Source: JACPHD01 sp964431805
GTDB lineage: Bacteria > Patescibacteriota > Patescibacteriia > Patescibacteriales > GWC2-42-12
Assembly: GCA_964431805.1 (NCBI GenBank)
Contig: CAYSKV010000009.1
Location: 1-48,330 of the forward strand
Reading direction: 5' to 3'
DNA: 48,330 nucleotides
Position numbers and translations under genes: made by a program. Positions 14,996 to 21,698 of the stretch are shown piece by piece. Below the pieces are notes generated by a model that ran no database searches, was not told the origin of the DNA, and saw only the letters and a program-made list of their open reading frames with translations. Each line of letters begins with the position of its first letter. The stretch's first letter is position 1.

Positions 14996-15023
14996 TTGCT
15001 AAACACAAAATATTTGCTATAAT
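14996..15023 (+). promoter_or_regulatory. Promoter of the 100-aa coiled-coil gene
   Basis: TTGCTA (14996-15001), 16-nt spacer ending TGC, then a perfect TATAAT (15018-15023). The TGCTATAAT string recurs upstream of the 35-aa gene (15677-15685) and the rfbC-like gene (26327-26335), so it appears to be the strong promoter type of this genome. Confidence 0.7.
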
Positions 15024-15093
15024 TAAACTAACAATCATTACTTTCATTTTAACTAATTTCGCATAATAATTCAACAAGTTTATAAATCTATCT

Positions 15094-15396
15094 ATGGAAA
15101 ATTTTAAAATCCAAGAAAATACTTCGGAAATACTTTCAAAAAAACATGATGAAGCTTTAGAAGAAGCTTCTAATATATCTAATAAAATTCAACAACTCGA
15201 GAATAAACTTTATGAAAACAGTATAAAAAAATTCCCGCACGGAGATAAAAAAAGCGAAAGAGAAATTAATGAAGAAGTAAATAATATCACTAAAATGCTA
15301 GGCGGATATAAATCCGATCTTAAGGAAAAATGGAAAGAAATACACCAAATTCAAGGCAAATTATTAGATGAGGGGAAAAATCAACAATCAATCTAA
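15094..15396 (+). CDS. Small charged coiled-coil protein, 100 aa
   Basis: The whole protein is predicted helical and highly charged, with heptad-like spacing in EEASNISNKIQQLENKLYEN and in NEEVNNITKMLGGYKSDL. There is no signal peptide or membrane segment. I do not recognise a family. It is a free-standing transcription unit: a strong promoter about 70 nt upstream and an intrinsic terminator 14 nt downstream. It lies convergent to the 35-aa gene and divergent from the CAP gene. The isolated promoter-gene-terminator structure supports a real, probably well expressed gene. Confidence 0.65.
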   Translation: MENFKIQENTSEILSKKHDEALEEASNISNKIQQLENKLYENSIKKFPHGDKKSEREINEEVNNITKMLGGYKSDLKEKWKEIHQIQGKLLDEGKNQQSI

Positions 15397-15406
15397 TTAT
15401 AAAACA

Positions 15407-15440
15407 CAAAAAAACCACCAAAATAAACAGGTGGTTTTTT
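15407..15440 (+). terminator. Terminator of the 100-aa coiled-coil gene
   Basis: AAAACCACC (15411-15419) pairs with GGTGGTTTT (15430-15438) and is followed by T residues. Confidence 0.88.
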
Positions 15441-15444
15441 AGTT

Positions 15445-15478
15445 AAAAAAAGCCGGCGTGTTATAAACTTACGCCGGC
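15445..15478 (-). terminator. Terminator of the 35-aa peptide gene
   Basis: On the minus strand GCCGGCGT pairs with ACGCCGGC (15452-15459 with 15471-15478) around an 11-nt loop, followed by seven T. It lies 10 nt after the stop codon of the peptide gene. Confidence 0.9.
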
Positions 15479-15488
15479 GAAAACAGGT

Positions 15489-15596
15489 TTAGAGAAAAAG
15501 TGCACCCTTATATGCGCCGATGAAACTCTTTTTAAAGTCTAAATGCTTTAAATGCTTAAAAAACTCTTTCATGCCAGCGATAAGTCTTTTTTTCAC
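15489..15596 (-). CDS. 35-aa cationic peptide gene, complete expression unit
   Basis: A GTG start (15594-15596) lies 8 nt after a perfect AGGAGG (15605-15610), and a TAA stop is at 15489-15491. The peptide begins MKKRLIAGMKEFFKHLKHL and ends GAYKGALFL; by my count it has 9 Lys/Arg, 2 His and 2 Asp/Glu, with hydrophobic residues spaced as in an amphipathic helix. An extended -10 promoter stands upstream, a 9-bp hairpin in the leader and a strong terminator 10 nt downstream, so all parts of a transcription unit are present. Nearly all other genes here lack a Shine-Dalgarno motif. I do not recognise the peptide; a secreted cationic peptide, membrane-active toxin or regulatory peptide are possibilities only. 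An internal ATG at codon 9 is an alternative start with no ribosome binding site. Confidence 0.7.
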   Translation of the reverse strand: MKKRLIAGMKEFFKHLKHLDFKKSFIGAYKGALFL

Positions 15597-15639
15597 GGCC
15601 GCCCCCTCCTTTTTTTTCTCTATAGTTTTCGAGTCCTTA

Positions 15640-15661
15640 AATTTCCAAAAAATTGGAAATT
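15640..15661 (-). promoter_or_regulatory. Leader hairpin of the 35-aa peptide gene
   Basis: AATTTCCAA (15640-15648) and TTGGAAATT (15653-15661) form a perfect 9-bp stem with a 4-nt loop, starting about 15 nt downstream of the -10 box and 30 nt before the ribosome binding site. It could be an operator, an mRNA-stabilising 5' hairpin or part of a regulatory leader. Confidence 0.55.
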
Positions 15662-15676
15662 CCCTATGCTAATATA

Positions 15677-15685
15677 ATTATAGCA
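15677..15685 (-). promoter_or_regulatory. Extended -10 promoter of the 35-aa peptide gene
   Basis: Minus strand TGCTATAAT. No good -35 is found at 17 nt, consistent with extended -10 promoters. The distance to the start codon is about 80 nt. Confidence 0.7.
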
Positions 15686-15705
15686 CACTATACAAAAATT
15701 AAACA

Positions 15706-16563
15706 TTAAGTTTTAGCTCTACTTTTAATTTTAAGCTTCTCCCCTACTTTAACGATAAATAAGCCAATCGGCCAAGCTGATTTTAAAATAAAATATTGGT
15801 AAGTTGGATGCCATTTTTTAAAATATGACAACATTGAATCGCGGAAATACTTTTGCTTCATTAATACATTGACCTGCTTAAAACTTTGGCCGACCAAATC
15901 AATACATTCAGCCGTCGGCATATACCAGACTTCTCCGCCAGCGTCTTTAACGCGCTTGCAATAATCAACTTCTTCATACCAAAGAAAAAATCTTTCGTCG
16001 AGTAAACCAATTTTTTCAACTGCTTCTCGCCTGATCATAAAAAAACCGCCCCTAACCGAATCAACCGAAGCCGCTTTTAAATAATCAAAGTCGTTCCTTA
16101 AATATCTATTGGAAACGGCCGGAAAAATATGAGGAATTTTTAAAATAATCGCTAATTGGTCAAACAAGGTTGGAAAACGGCGCACCTGCTTAACGACCCT
16201 GGCGCTTTCGTCTATTAACCGACATCCCGCCACCCAGGCTTTTTCATGCGCATTCATCCAAGAAAACATTCTGGCTAAAGTATCATCAAAAACTCTCATG
16301 TCAGGATTTAATAATAAAATATATTCACCGCTCGCCTGTTTAATGGCTTGATTATTGGCTTTAGCAAAACCTAAATTTTCTTGATTAGCGATTAATTTTA
16401 CTTCTGGGTAAACATTTTTTACCATTTCAACCGAACCATCGGCCGAATTATTATCAACCACAAAAACTTCAAAATTAATATTTTTGCTTTCAAAAATCGC
16501 CCTTAAATTATCTTTTAATTTTTCCCTGACATTCCAGGAAACAATAATAATTGATATATCCAT
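15706..16563 (-). CDS. Glycosyltransferase family 2 (rhamnosyltransferase-like)
   Basis: 285 aa, GT-A fold. The nucleotide-sugar part is clear: IIIVSWNVREKLKDNL, VDNNSADGS, LGFAKANNQAIKQASG and the metal-binding region LLLNPDM. The acceptor part includes RGGFFMIRREA and FFLWYEEVDYCKRVKDAGG. This layout matches WbbL-type rhamnosyl and related surface-glycan transferases, and with dTDP-rhamnose genes nearby rhamnose is a plausible donor (inference). It is the last gene of a tight four-gene minus-strand run, starting 1 nt after the stop of the upstream glycosyltransferase. Confidence 0.88.
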   Translation of the reverse strand: MDISIIIVSWNVREKLKDNLRAIFESKNINFEVFVVDNNSADGSVEMVKNVYPEVKLIANQENLGFAKANNQAIKQASGEYILLLNPDMRVFDDTLARMFSWMNAHEKAWVAGCRLIDESARVVKQVRRFPTLFDQLAIILKIPHIFPAVSNRYLRNDFDYLKAASVDSVRGGFFMIRREAVEKIGLLDERFFLWYEEVDYCKRVKDAGGEVWYMPTAECIDLVGQSFKQVNVLMKQKYFRDSMLSYFKKWHPTYQYFILKSAWPIGLFIVKVGEKLKIKSRAKT

Positions 16564-16564
16564 A

Positions 16565-17371
16565 TTATTTTATCTTTCTTAAAAAAATATAATAATTTAC
16601 CATAACGCGATAAACGGCATACATTAAAGCCGATTTATAACCTATAAAAAATTCACGATATCCGCCGCTCAGTAAATCTTTTATTATCGTTGAAGTAAAT
16701 TCAACTGGCATTAATAATAACGGATACCTTTTTCTTAATCTAATCTTTAACGGCCAATCGCTTCTGTAATAATTAAATTTAGAAATCACTGAAAAATCTT
16801 TAAAATAATTAGCCGCTTGGGCTTTAGCCCAATTAAGCCATTTAACCCTAAAACATTGCCAAGTAAAATTATAATAATCCGGCTGATGAATTAATTCAAG
16901 CTTACTTCTATAAATCGCGCCGCTAATTTCCGGCAAATAATGAATTACTCCTAAAAATGAAATCTTGTTTTTCCTAAAAAAACAAACTTTATGCGGCCAA
17001 TTATGGCTTATGGATTTTTTATCTTTATAGATAAGCCATAAAAATTCATAGGCAGCTACTTTTTCATCTTGCATTAACGATCTTAAATTATTTTTTAATT
17101 CTTCTGATAAATATTCATCGGCGTCAATTCTTAAAAGCCAATCCCCTTCAGCCTGATCAAAACAAAACGGCAAATGAGCTTCCATAAAACCAGCGTGCTC
17201 GCGAATAAAAATTTTAGCGCCGAAAGCGCGGCAAATTTCCAAAGAATTATCAGAACATTCGCCGTCATGCACAACAATTATCTCATCAACCGCCTCCTTA
17301 ATGCTCGCTAAGCATCTCGCAATATTTTTTTCTTCATTATGTATTACTAGGCAAGCTGAAATCTTCTGCAT
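16565..17371 (-). CDS. Glycosyltransferase family 2 (WaaE/KdtX-like)
   Basis: 268 aa. The N-terminal GT-A motifs are LVIHNEEKNIARCLASI, DEIIVVHDGECSDNS and LLRIDADEYLSEEL, where RIDADEYL carries the DxD-like metal site. This short form with IDADEYL resembles WaaE/KdtX-like transferases of lipopolysaccharide cores, but donor and acceptor cannot be read from the sequence. The C-terminal part is basic and aromatic and may contact the membrane. It sits 3 nt downstream of the methyltransferase gene and 1 nt upstream of the next transferase, so the four genes are surely co-transcribed. Confidence 0.85.
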   Translation of the reverse strand: MQKISACLVIHNEEKNIARCLASIKEAVDEIIVVHDGECSDNSLEICRAFGAKIFIREHAGFMEAHLPFCFDQAEGDWLLRIDADEYLSEELKNNLRSLMQDEKVAAYEFLWLIYKDKKSISHNWPHKVCFFRKNKISFLGVIHYLPEISGAIYRSKLELIHQPDYYNFTWQCFRVKWLNWAKAQAANYFKDFSVISKFNYYRSDWPLKIRLRKRYPLLLMPVEFTSTIIKDLLSGGYREFFIGYKSALMYAVYRVMVNYYIFLRKIK

Positions 17372-17374
17372 ATT

Positions 17375-18085
17375 TTATAAGCCTAATTTTAATAAGATTG
17401 TTCTAACAATTTTTCTAAAACTGCTTTGCTTTAATAAATAATTTTCAGGATGAACTAAATTAATAAAACCGACATTCTTTTTTACTTTATCTTTTAGCAA
17501 TGGATAATCTTCTATGTTTGATTTGTTAATAAATAATAATAAATTCTGGCGATACCACCATTCTATTTTTTCATTATCCCAAATTAACTCTCTTAAAATA
17601 TCTATAGGCGCATAACCGTATTTATCGAAAAAATTTACCCAATAGCTTGGCCATTGTTCGTTAATATGGTTATGTCCGCCCTGGCCGGGAATGGCTGCGG
17701 AAAATAAAATTACCGGAGCTAAATCGGTTAATTCTTTAATAAATGATTCCGCGCGGCTTTTCGGAAGATGCTCGGCCACCTCTAAAGATACTGCTAAATC
17801 AAACTTTTTTTCTATCGTAAAGGGCCGGCTTAAATCATGAGCAATAAATTTTTCTTTTGCAATTTTTAAATATTCTCTCGGCACGTAATCTCCGTCAACG
17901 CCCGTCACCTCAACGCCAAATTCAGAAAATTCTTTTAGCCACTCGCCGGTACCGCAGCCAATATCAATTATACTGGCTGGTTTTAAAAAATTCATAATTA
18001 TCGGCGCTACTAAAGCCGCCGAACCGCTTGAACCGCCTTTAATGGTTTTATAAAAATTTTTATTATAAACATTATTTAATCGCAT
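17375..18085 (-). CDS. SAM-dependent class I methyltransferase
   Basis: 236 aa. The SAM-binding motif IIDIGCGTGEWLKEF (about 38-52) is followed by the acidic post-II loop VTGVDGDYV and the motif DLAVSLEVAEHLP. This is a methyltransferase_11/23-type domain. Its location between glycosyltransferase genes suggests it methylates a sugar or glycan carrier, or caps a chain, as in several O-antigen clusters (inference). It overlaps the upstream glycosyltransferase gene by 14 nt, suggesting coupled translation. No membrane segments. Confidence 0.85.
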   Translation of the reverse strand: MRLNNVYNKNFYKTIKGGSSGSAALVAPIIMNFLKPASIIDIGCGTGEWLKEFSEFGVEVTGVDGDYVPREYLKIAKEKFIAHDLSRPFTIEKKFDLAVSLEVAEHLPKSRAESFIKELTDLAPVILFSAAIPGQGGHNHINEQWPSYWVNFFDKYGYAPIDILRELIWDNEKIEWWYRQNLLLFINKSNIEDYPLLKDKVKKNVGFINLVHPENYLLKQSSFRKIVRTILLKLGL

Positions 18086-19031
18086 TATTGTAGCGTGATA
18101 TTATTTTATTTTTTATCTTAAAAATTTTTAAATACTCCTTTAATAAATACTGTTCAAAAAATAATGCAAAAACCAACATTTTAATTTCAAACCAGATAAT
18201 CGCTATTTTATTAATTAAACTTTGTAAACGCCAATATTTTACAAAAATAATCTGCTGATTTAAAAACGATAATTGCTTTACCAATCGGCTTTTATTTTTT
18301 CTATTTGAAATAACGGCTAAATTACCCTCACCTTTACCGGCACTAGACCGATCATGATAAACGATTGAGTCGTTAACGCATTTAGCTTTATAATTATCTA
18401 AAAAAAGCCGATAAGCTAAATCACAATCTTCTTTGTACATAAACATTGATTCGTCAAAATATTGTCCATTTTCTTTTACTTTTTCTAAAGCGCTTAAACG
18501 ATAAATCGCGCAAGCGCCGGAAACGCCGATTATTTCATCGTCGCAATCTTTATTATCTTGCTCCCCTTCCCGAAAATCAACGAATCTTAAACCGGGCAAA
18601 AGTTTAATACCGCAGCTATCTATAATCTTAGTTTTTTTCTGATTGATAAAATCCCATTTTAAAACTTTAGCGGTTGCCGAACCTAATTCGCTATTATTAT
18701 CCATAGCCATTACTAATTTTTCTAAAGCGTCATTTTCTAGTATTATGTCAGGATTAATTGCTAAAAAATATTCCGCCCCTTCCTTTAAGGCCTGTTTAAT
18801 CATTAAATTAAAAGCCTTAGAGAAACCCAAATTTTCCCCAGACCACTTTAAGTTAATCTCTGAAAAATTTTCTTTAATATATTTCGCGTTTTCGTTTTCA
18901 GCGGTTTCGCTATTATCAATCGCTAAAATTTTAAAATCTTTAAGGTTTTGATTTTTAAGGCTTGGTAAAAAATACGGCAAATATTTTGCTGTTAATTCGC
19001 CGTAAGTTATAAAGCCAATGTATAAGCGCAT
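18072..19031 (-). CDS. Glycosyltransferase family 2
   Basis: 319 aa. GT-A motifs: FITYGELTAKYLPYFLPSL, LAIDNSETAENEN, NLGFSKAFNLMIKQAL, and FLAINPDIILEND with the DxD-like position. The acceptor part has GVSGACAIYRLSALEKV and MFMYKEDCDLAYRLF (ED motif). The C-terminus carries a hydrophobic stretch (about 275-295) that may bind the membrane. It is the first gene of the four-gene run ending at 15706, beginning 7 nt after the rfbA stop, so it probably belongs to one long polysaccharide transcript. The sugar specificity is unknown. Confidence 0.86.
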   Translation of the reverse strand: MRLYIGFITYGELTAKYLPYFLPSLKNQNLKDFKILAIDNSETAENENAKYIKENFSEINLKWSGENLGFSKAFNLMIKQALKEGAEYFLAINPDIILENDALEKLVMAMDNNSELGSATAKVLKWDFINQKKTKIIDSCGIKLLPGLRFVDFREGEQDNKDCDDEIIGVSGACAIYRLSALEKVKENGQYFDESMFMYKEDCDLAYRLFLDNYKAKCVNDSIVYHDRSSAGKGEGNLAVISNRKNKSRLVKQLSFLNQQIIFVKYWRLQSLINKIAIIWFEIKMLVFALFFEQYLLKEYLKIFKIKNKIISRYNNAIK

Positions 19032-19038
19032 AATAAAT

Positions 19039-19833
19039 TTATATTTTCTTTTTCGCTAAAGTTTTTAACTCTTCATTAAATTCTTCTATCGCCTTGTTAA
19101 TTATCGGATCAAATTTTTCGTTTAACTTTTTTTCCTTAACATATTGGCCGGCTTCGAGTAAAGAGTCAAAAGTGCCGGCATCTAACCATTTGCCTTTAAC
19201 TAAGCCGACTTCAAGTTGCCCTTTTTCTAAATACCAATTATGTAAATCAGTAATTTCAATTTCTCCTCTATCACTTGGTTTAACTTGCTTCGCAACTTCT
19301 ATTACTCGATTATCATAAATATAAAGCCCGGGAACAATATAATCGCTAAGCCATTCTTTAGGTTTTTCTACAATTTTTACGGCTTTCATATTCTCGTCAA
19401 ACACCACCACGCCGGATCTTTCCGGATCTGGAACTTTTACCGCAAAAACCTTGCCGCCGCTTTTAAAATTTTTAATATCTTCGGAAAAATCGTCTTCAAA
19501 AATATTATCGCCCAGAATCATAGTAACATTATCATTGCCGATAAAATTTTCGCCAATAATAAAAGCGTCGGCTAAACCGCGCGGAGTTTTTTGAACTTTA
19601 AATTCTAGGCGGATATCATTTCTTTCAAAAATTGAACCGAGCAAATTAAGAAAATGACCTGAATGCTCGGGCGAAATAATTATTAAAATATCTTTAATGC
19701 CAGCCTTAACTAAAACATTAAGAGGATAAAAAATCATCTGCCGATCATAAATCGGTAAAAGTTGTTTTGAAGTTGTCGCCGTTAAAGGAAACAGCCTTGT
19801 CGCCGTGCCTCCGGCTAAAATAATTCCACGCAT
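19039..19833 (-). CDS. rfbA: Glucose-1-phosphate thymidylyltransferase (RmlA-type)
   Basis: 264 aa from the ATG at 19833. It makes dTDP-glucose, the first step to dTDP-rhamnose. The N-terminal signature MRGIILAGGTATRLFPLT is followed by SKQLLPIYDRQMIFYPL, LGDNIFEDDF and VPDPERSGVVVFDE, all characteristic of RmlA. It is slightly shorter than the usual 290-aa form. The frame stays open to an ATG at 19851, but that codon lies inside a GTCATTGCGAG repeat and would add six residues before the conserved start, so the internal ATG is preferred. No Shine-Dalgarno motif supports either. The repeat separates it from rfbD upstream. Confidence 0.9.
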   Translation of the reverse strand: MRGIILAGGTATRLFPLTATTSKQLLPIYDRQMIFYPLNVLVKAGIKDILIIISPEHSGHFLNLLGSIFERNDIRLEFKVQKTPRGLADAFIIGENFIGNDNVTMILGDNIFEDDFSEDIKNFKSGGKVFAVKVPDPERSGVVVFDENMKAVKIVEKPKEWLSDYIVPGLYIYDNRVIEVAKQVKPSDRGEIEITDLHNWYLEKGQLEVGLVKGKWLDAGTFDSLLEAGQYVKEKKLNEKFDPIINKAIEEFNEELKTLAKKKI

Positions 19834-19846
19834 ATAAAATTTATTC

Positions 19847-19946
19847 GTCATTGCGAGGAGCTTGAGCGACGAAGCAATCTCGCGAACTATTAGTTTAGTA
19901 AATTGTCCGTTAGATTGCTTCGCTCCTTTCAGTCGCTCGCAATGAC
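19847..19946. repeat. GTCATTGCGAG palindromic repeat, copy 1
   Basis: 100 bp, bounded by perfect 11-nt terminal inverted repeats GTCATTGCGAG and CTCGCAATGAC, with inner GAAGCAATCT and AGATTGCTTC in inverted order. It lies between rfbD and rfbA. Copies 2 and 3 are at 41838-41927 and 44470-44607. Confidence 0.9.
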
Positions 19947-19959
19947 ATTATATATTAAT

Positions 19960-20814
19960 TTATTTCAAATATTCTTTCAGAGCTTCGCGGTAATCTCTCA
20001 ATGACGGGAATTTTGTATTAAGTAAAACCGAATATTTCGGCCGTTTCGCCGGACGCGCTAAATCTTCTGACTTTATCGGCTCAACTTTTATATCTTGGCC
20101 GGTTATTTTAAATAATTCTATAGCGGCTTCATACCAACTGCCAAACCCGATATTTGTTAGATGATATATGCCATATCCGTAATCTTTTTCAATTAACTCT
20201 TTAGTCGCTTTAGCTAAATCAGGCGTATAAGTAAAACAGCTAACTTCCGAATTAACCGCTTTTAAATTTTGACTGCTTTTGCTTTGCTCTATCATAATAT
20301 CAAAAAAACTTGGCTTAGCTATTTCACTCTCGCCTTTTGGCCCAAATAATTTTGAAGTTCTAATCAAATACCATTTTAAACCCTTGCCGCTAAGCTCTAA
20401 AATTCTTTTTTCGCCATGAAATTTAGTTTTGCCATAACGGTTAATCGGCTTAGGTTCATCGGTTTCATTATAACCATGCTTTTTTTTACCGTCAAAAACA
20501 TAATCAGTTGAATAATGAACTAGCGTAGCATTAGCTTTTAAACAAGCTTCAGCTAAAAATTTTGGCCCATCAATATTAACTTTTTTTGCTAAATCATATT
20601 CTTCGTCGTTAGCTTCGCATTTATCAACCGCGTTATAAGCCGCAGCATTAATTACCAACTCGGGTTTTAAATCAGTGATTTTTTTAAATATTAACTCTCG
20701 ATCGCTAATATCAATTTCTCCCCTGCCCCAAGCGATAACGTCATTATCCGGTGAAAAAATTTTTACTAATTGCTGACCGAGGTTCCCTTTAGCGCCTAAA
20801 ATTAATATTTTCAT
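19960..20814 (-). CDS. rfbD: dTDP-4-dehydrorhamnose reductase
   Basis: 284 aa, extended short-chain dehydrogenase fold. The Rossmann motif MKILILGAKGNLGQQLVKIF is followed by NAAAYNAVDKCEAN, VHYSTDYVFDG (the Ser/Thr of the catalytic triad) and the YGKTKFHGE Tyr-x-x-x-Lys site. These are the hallmarks of RmlD, which reduces dTDP-4-keto-rhamnose to dTDP-L-rhamnose. The mRNA leader carries a 19-bp hairpin ending 7 nt before the ATG, part of hairpin mosaic copy A. It belongs to a rhamnose set with rfbA downstream and rfbB upstream; the epimerase lies apart at 25867-26316. Confidence 0.93.
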   Translation of the reverse strand: MKILILGAKGNLGQQLVKIFSPDNDVIAWGRGEIDISDRELIFKKITDLKPELVINAAAYNAVDKCEANDEEYDLAKKVNIDGPKFLAEACLKANATLVHYSTDYVFDGKKKHGYNETDEPKPINRYGKTKFHGEKRILELSGKGLKWYLIRTSKLFGPKGESEIAKPSFFDIMIEQSKSSQNLKAVNSEVSCFTYTPDLAKATKELIEKDYGYGIYHLTNIGFGSWYEAAIELFKITGQDIKVEPIKSEDLARPAKRPKYSVLLNTKFPSLRDYREALKEYLK

Positions 20815-20821
20815 ATTATTT

Positions 20822-20990
20822 TATAAAGTTAAAATTTAATGGCCGTAGAATTCTACTCGCTATTAAATTTTAACTTTATACATTATATTTTTTGTTTACC
20901 CCTCTCGTCGGGTAAAGTATTGTTTATACCCTTTAGGGTGAAAACTTTTTCTATTTATCCCCTTGTGGGGAAAAAGTTTTCAAAGGTTTA
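20822..20990 (-). repeat. Hairpin-mosaic repeat, copy A (rfbD leader)
   Basis: In gene sense it holds, in order: AAAACTTTTT/AAAAAGTTTT arms around a CCCC...GGGG hairpin, the ACCCTAAAGGGT hairpin, a further CCC...GGG hairpin, and a perfect 19-bp stem (arms 20862-20880 and 20822-20840) with an inner GTAGAATTCTAC palindrome. The final stem ends 7 nt from the rfbD ATG. Related copies lie at 34501-34610 and 39820-39945. Confidence 0.85.
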
Positions 20991-21698
20991 TGAATTAATT
21001 ATTTTTTCTAAATATTCTTTAGCTTCTAACTGACGTTTAAGCGGATTTTCAAGTTCTATACTAATTATATCTGCTAAATAATTTTTATACTTTTTAATAT
21101 AATCGAGTTCAGACAAATCTGTTAAATTGTGATCGCTATAATTATAAAAATCTTGATTATAAAAATTGTCATGATAATGGACTATTTCCTTTTTTACGGC
21201 TGAAATATGATTAATGCCAATTTTATATTTTTTTAATAACTCTGGAAATTCTTCATAATTCGGAAATTTTTTCATAAAGCCATAATCTTCCCAATGAGAA
21301 AAATCTATACAAGCTCCAGCGCAATAATTTATAGCTTCTTTAAAATTGTCATCCATTAATAAATTTTCTACATAAATCCGATCTTTATATTTTTCATTTC
21401 CTTTGACAAAGTTAATAACCTCCGCGGGATGAATATTAAAAACTTGTGTTTTAAACTTTTCAACCAAATAATCAAGCTCCCAGCTTTCTGTGTCTTGACC
21501 TCTTAAATGAACATGCGGGATACTTACTATTCCGGTATTTTCTAATAATCCGTAAAGTTCGCGCCGCTCTTCAATATTAAGACAAGTCGGAAATAAAGAA
21601 ATTTCTTTAAGCCCTAATTCGTCAATTTCTTTAATTTTATTTCTCCATTCGCCGGGTGTAATTGTAGTTAGACTTGGCAGAATTTTTCTATTTACCAT
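20988..21698 (-). CDS. TIM-barrel-like protein (xylose isomerase/AP endonuclease-like), function unknown
   Basis: 236 aa, soluble. Short beta strands end in polar or metal-binding type residues at regular intervals: LKEISLFP, IPHVHLRG, VFNIHPAE, IYVENLL, IDFSHWEDYG, GINHISAV and ISIELENP. This pattern, with His and Glu at strand ends, suits the xylose isomerase-like TIM barrel, but I cannot name a substrate. The start overlaps the rfbB 3' end by 11 nt, so it is translated with the dTDP-rhamnose genes and may act on a sugar or sugar nucleotide (inference). Its stop lies at the edge of hairpin mosaic copy A. Confidence 0.6.
   Translation of the reverse strand: MVNRKILPSLTTITPGEWRNKIKEIDELGLKEISLFPTCLNIEERRELYGLLENTGIVSIPHVHLRGQDTESWELDYLVEKFKTQVFNIHPAEVINFVKGNEKYKDRIYVENLLMDDNFKEAINYCAGACIDFSHWEDYGFMKKFPNYEEFPELLKKYKIGINHISAVKKEIVHYHDNFYNQDFYNYSDHNLTDLSELDYIKKYKNYLADIISIELENPLKRQLEAKEYLEKIINS

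Noticed and set aside
15482..15705. Structured RNA or riboswitch upstream of the plus/minus junction
   Set aside because: The interval is better explained as promoter, leader hairpin, ribosome binding site and coding sequence of the 35-aa peptide.
18643..18951. A 102-aa + strand frame
   Set aside because: It is antisense to a clear glycosyltransferase gene with conserved motifs and shows no family features of its own.
20839..21033. A 64-aa + strand frame
   Set aside because: It lies on hairpin-mosaic copy A and the end of the TIM-barrel-like gene; its residues only translate the palindromes.
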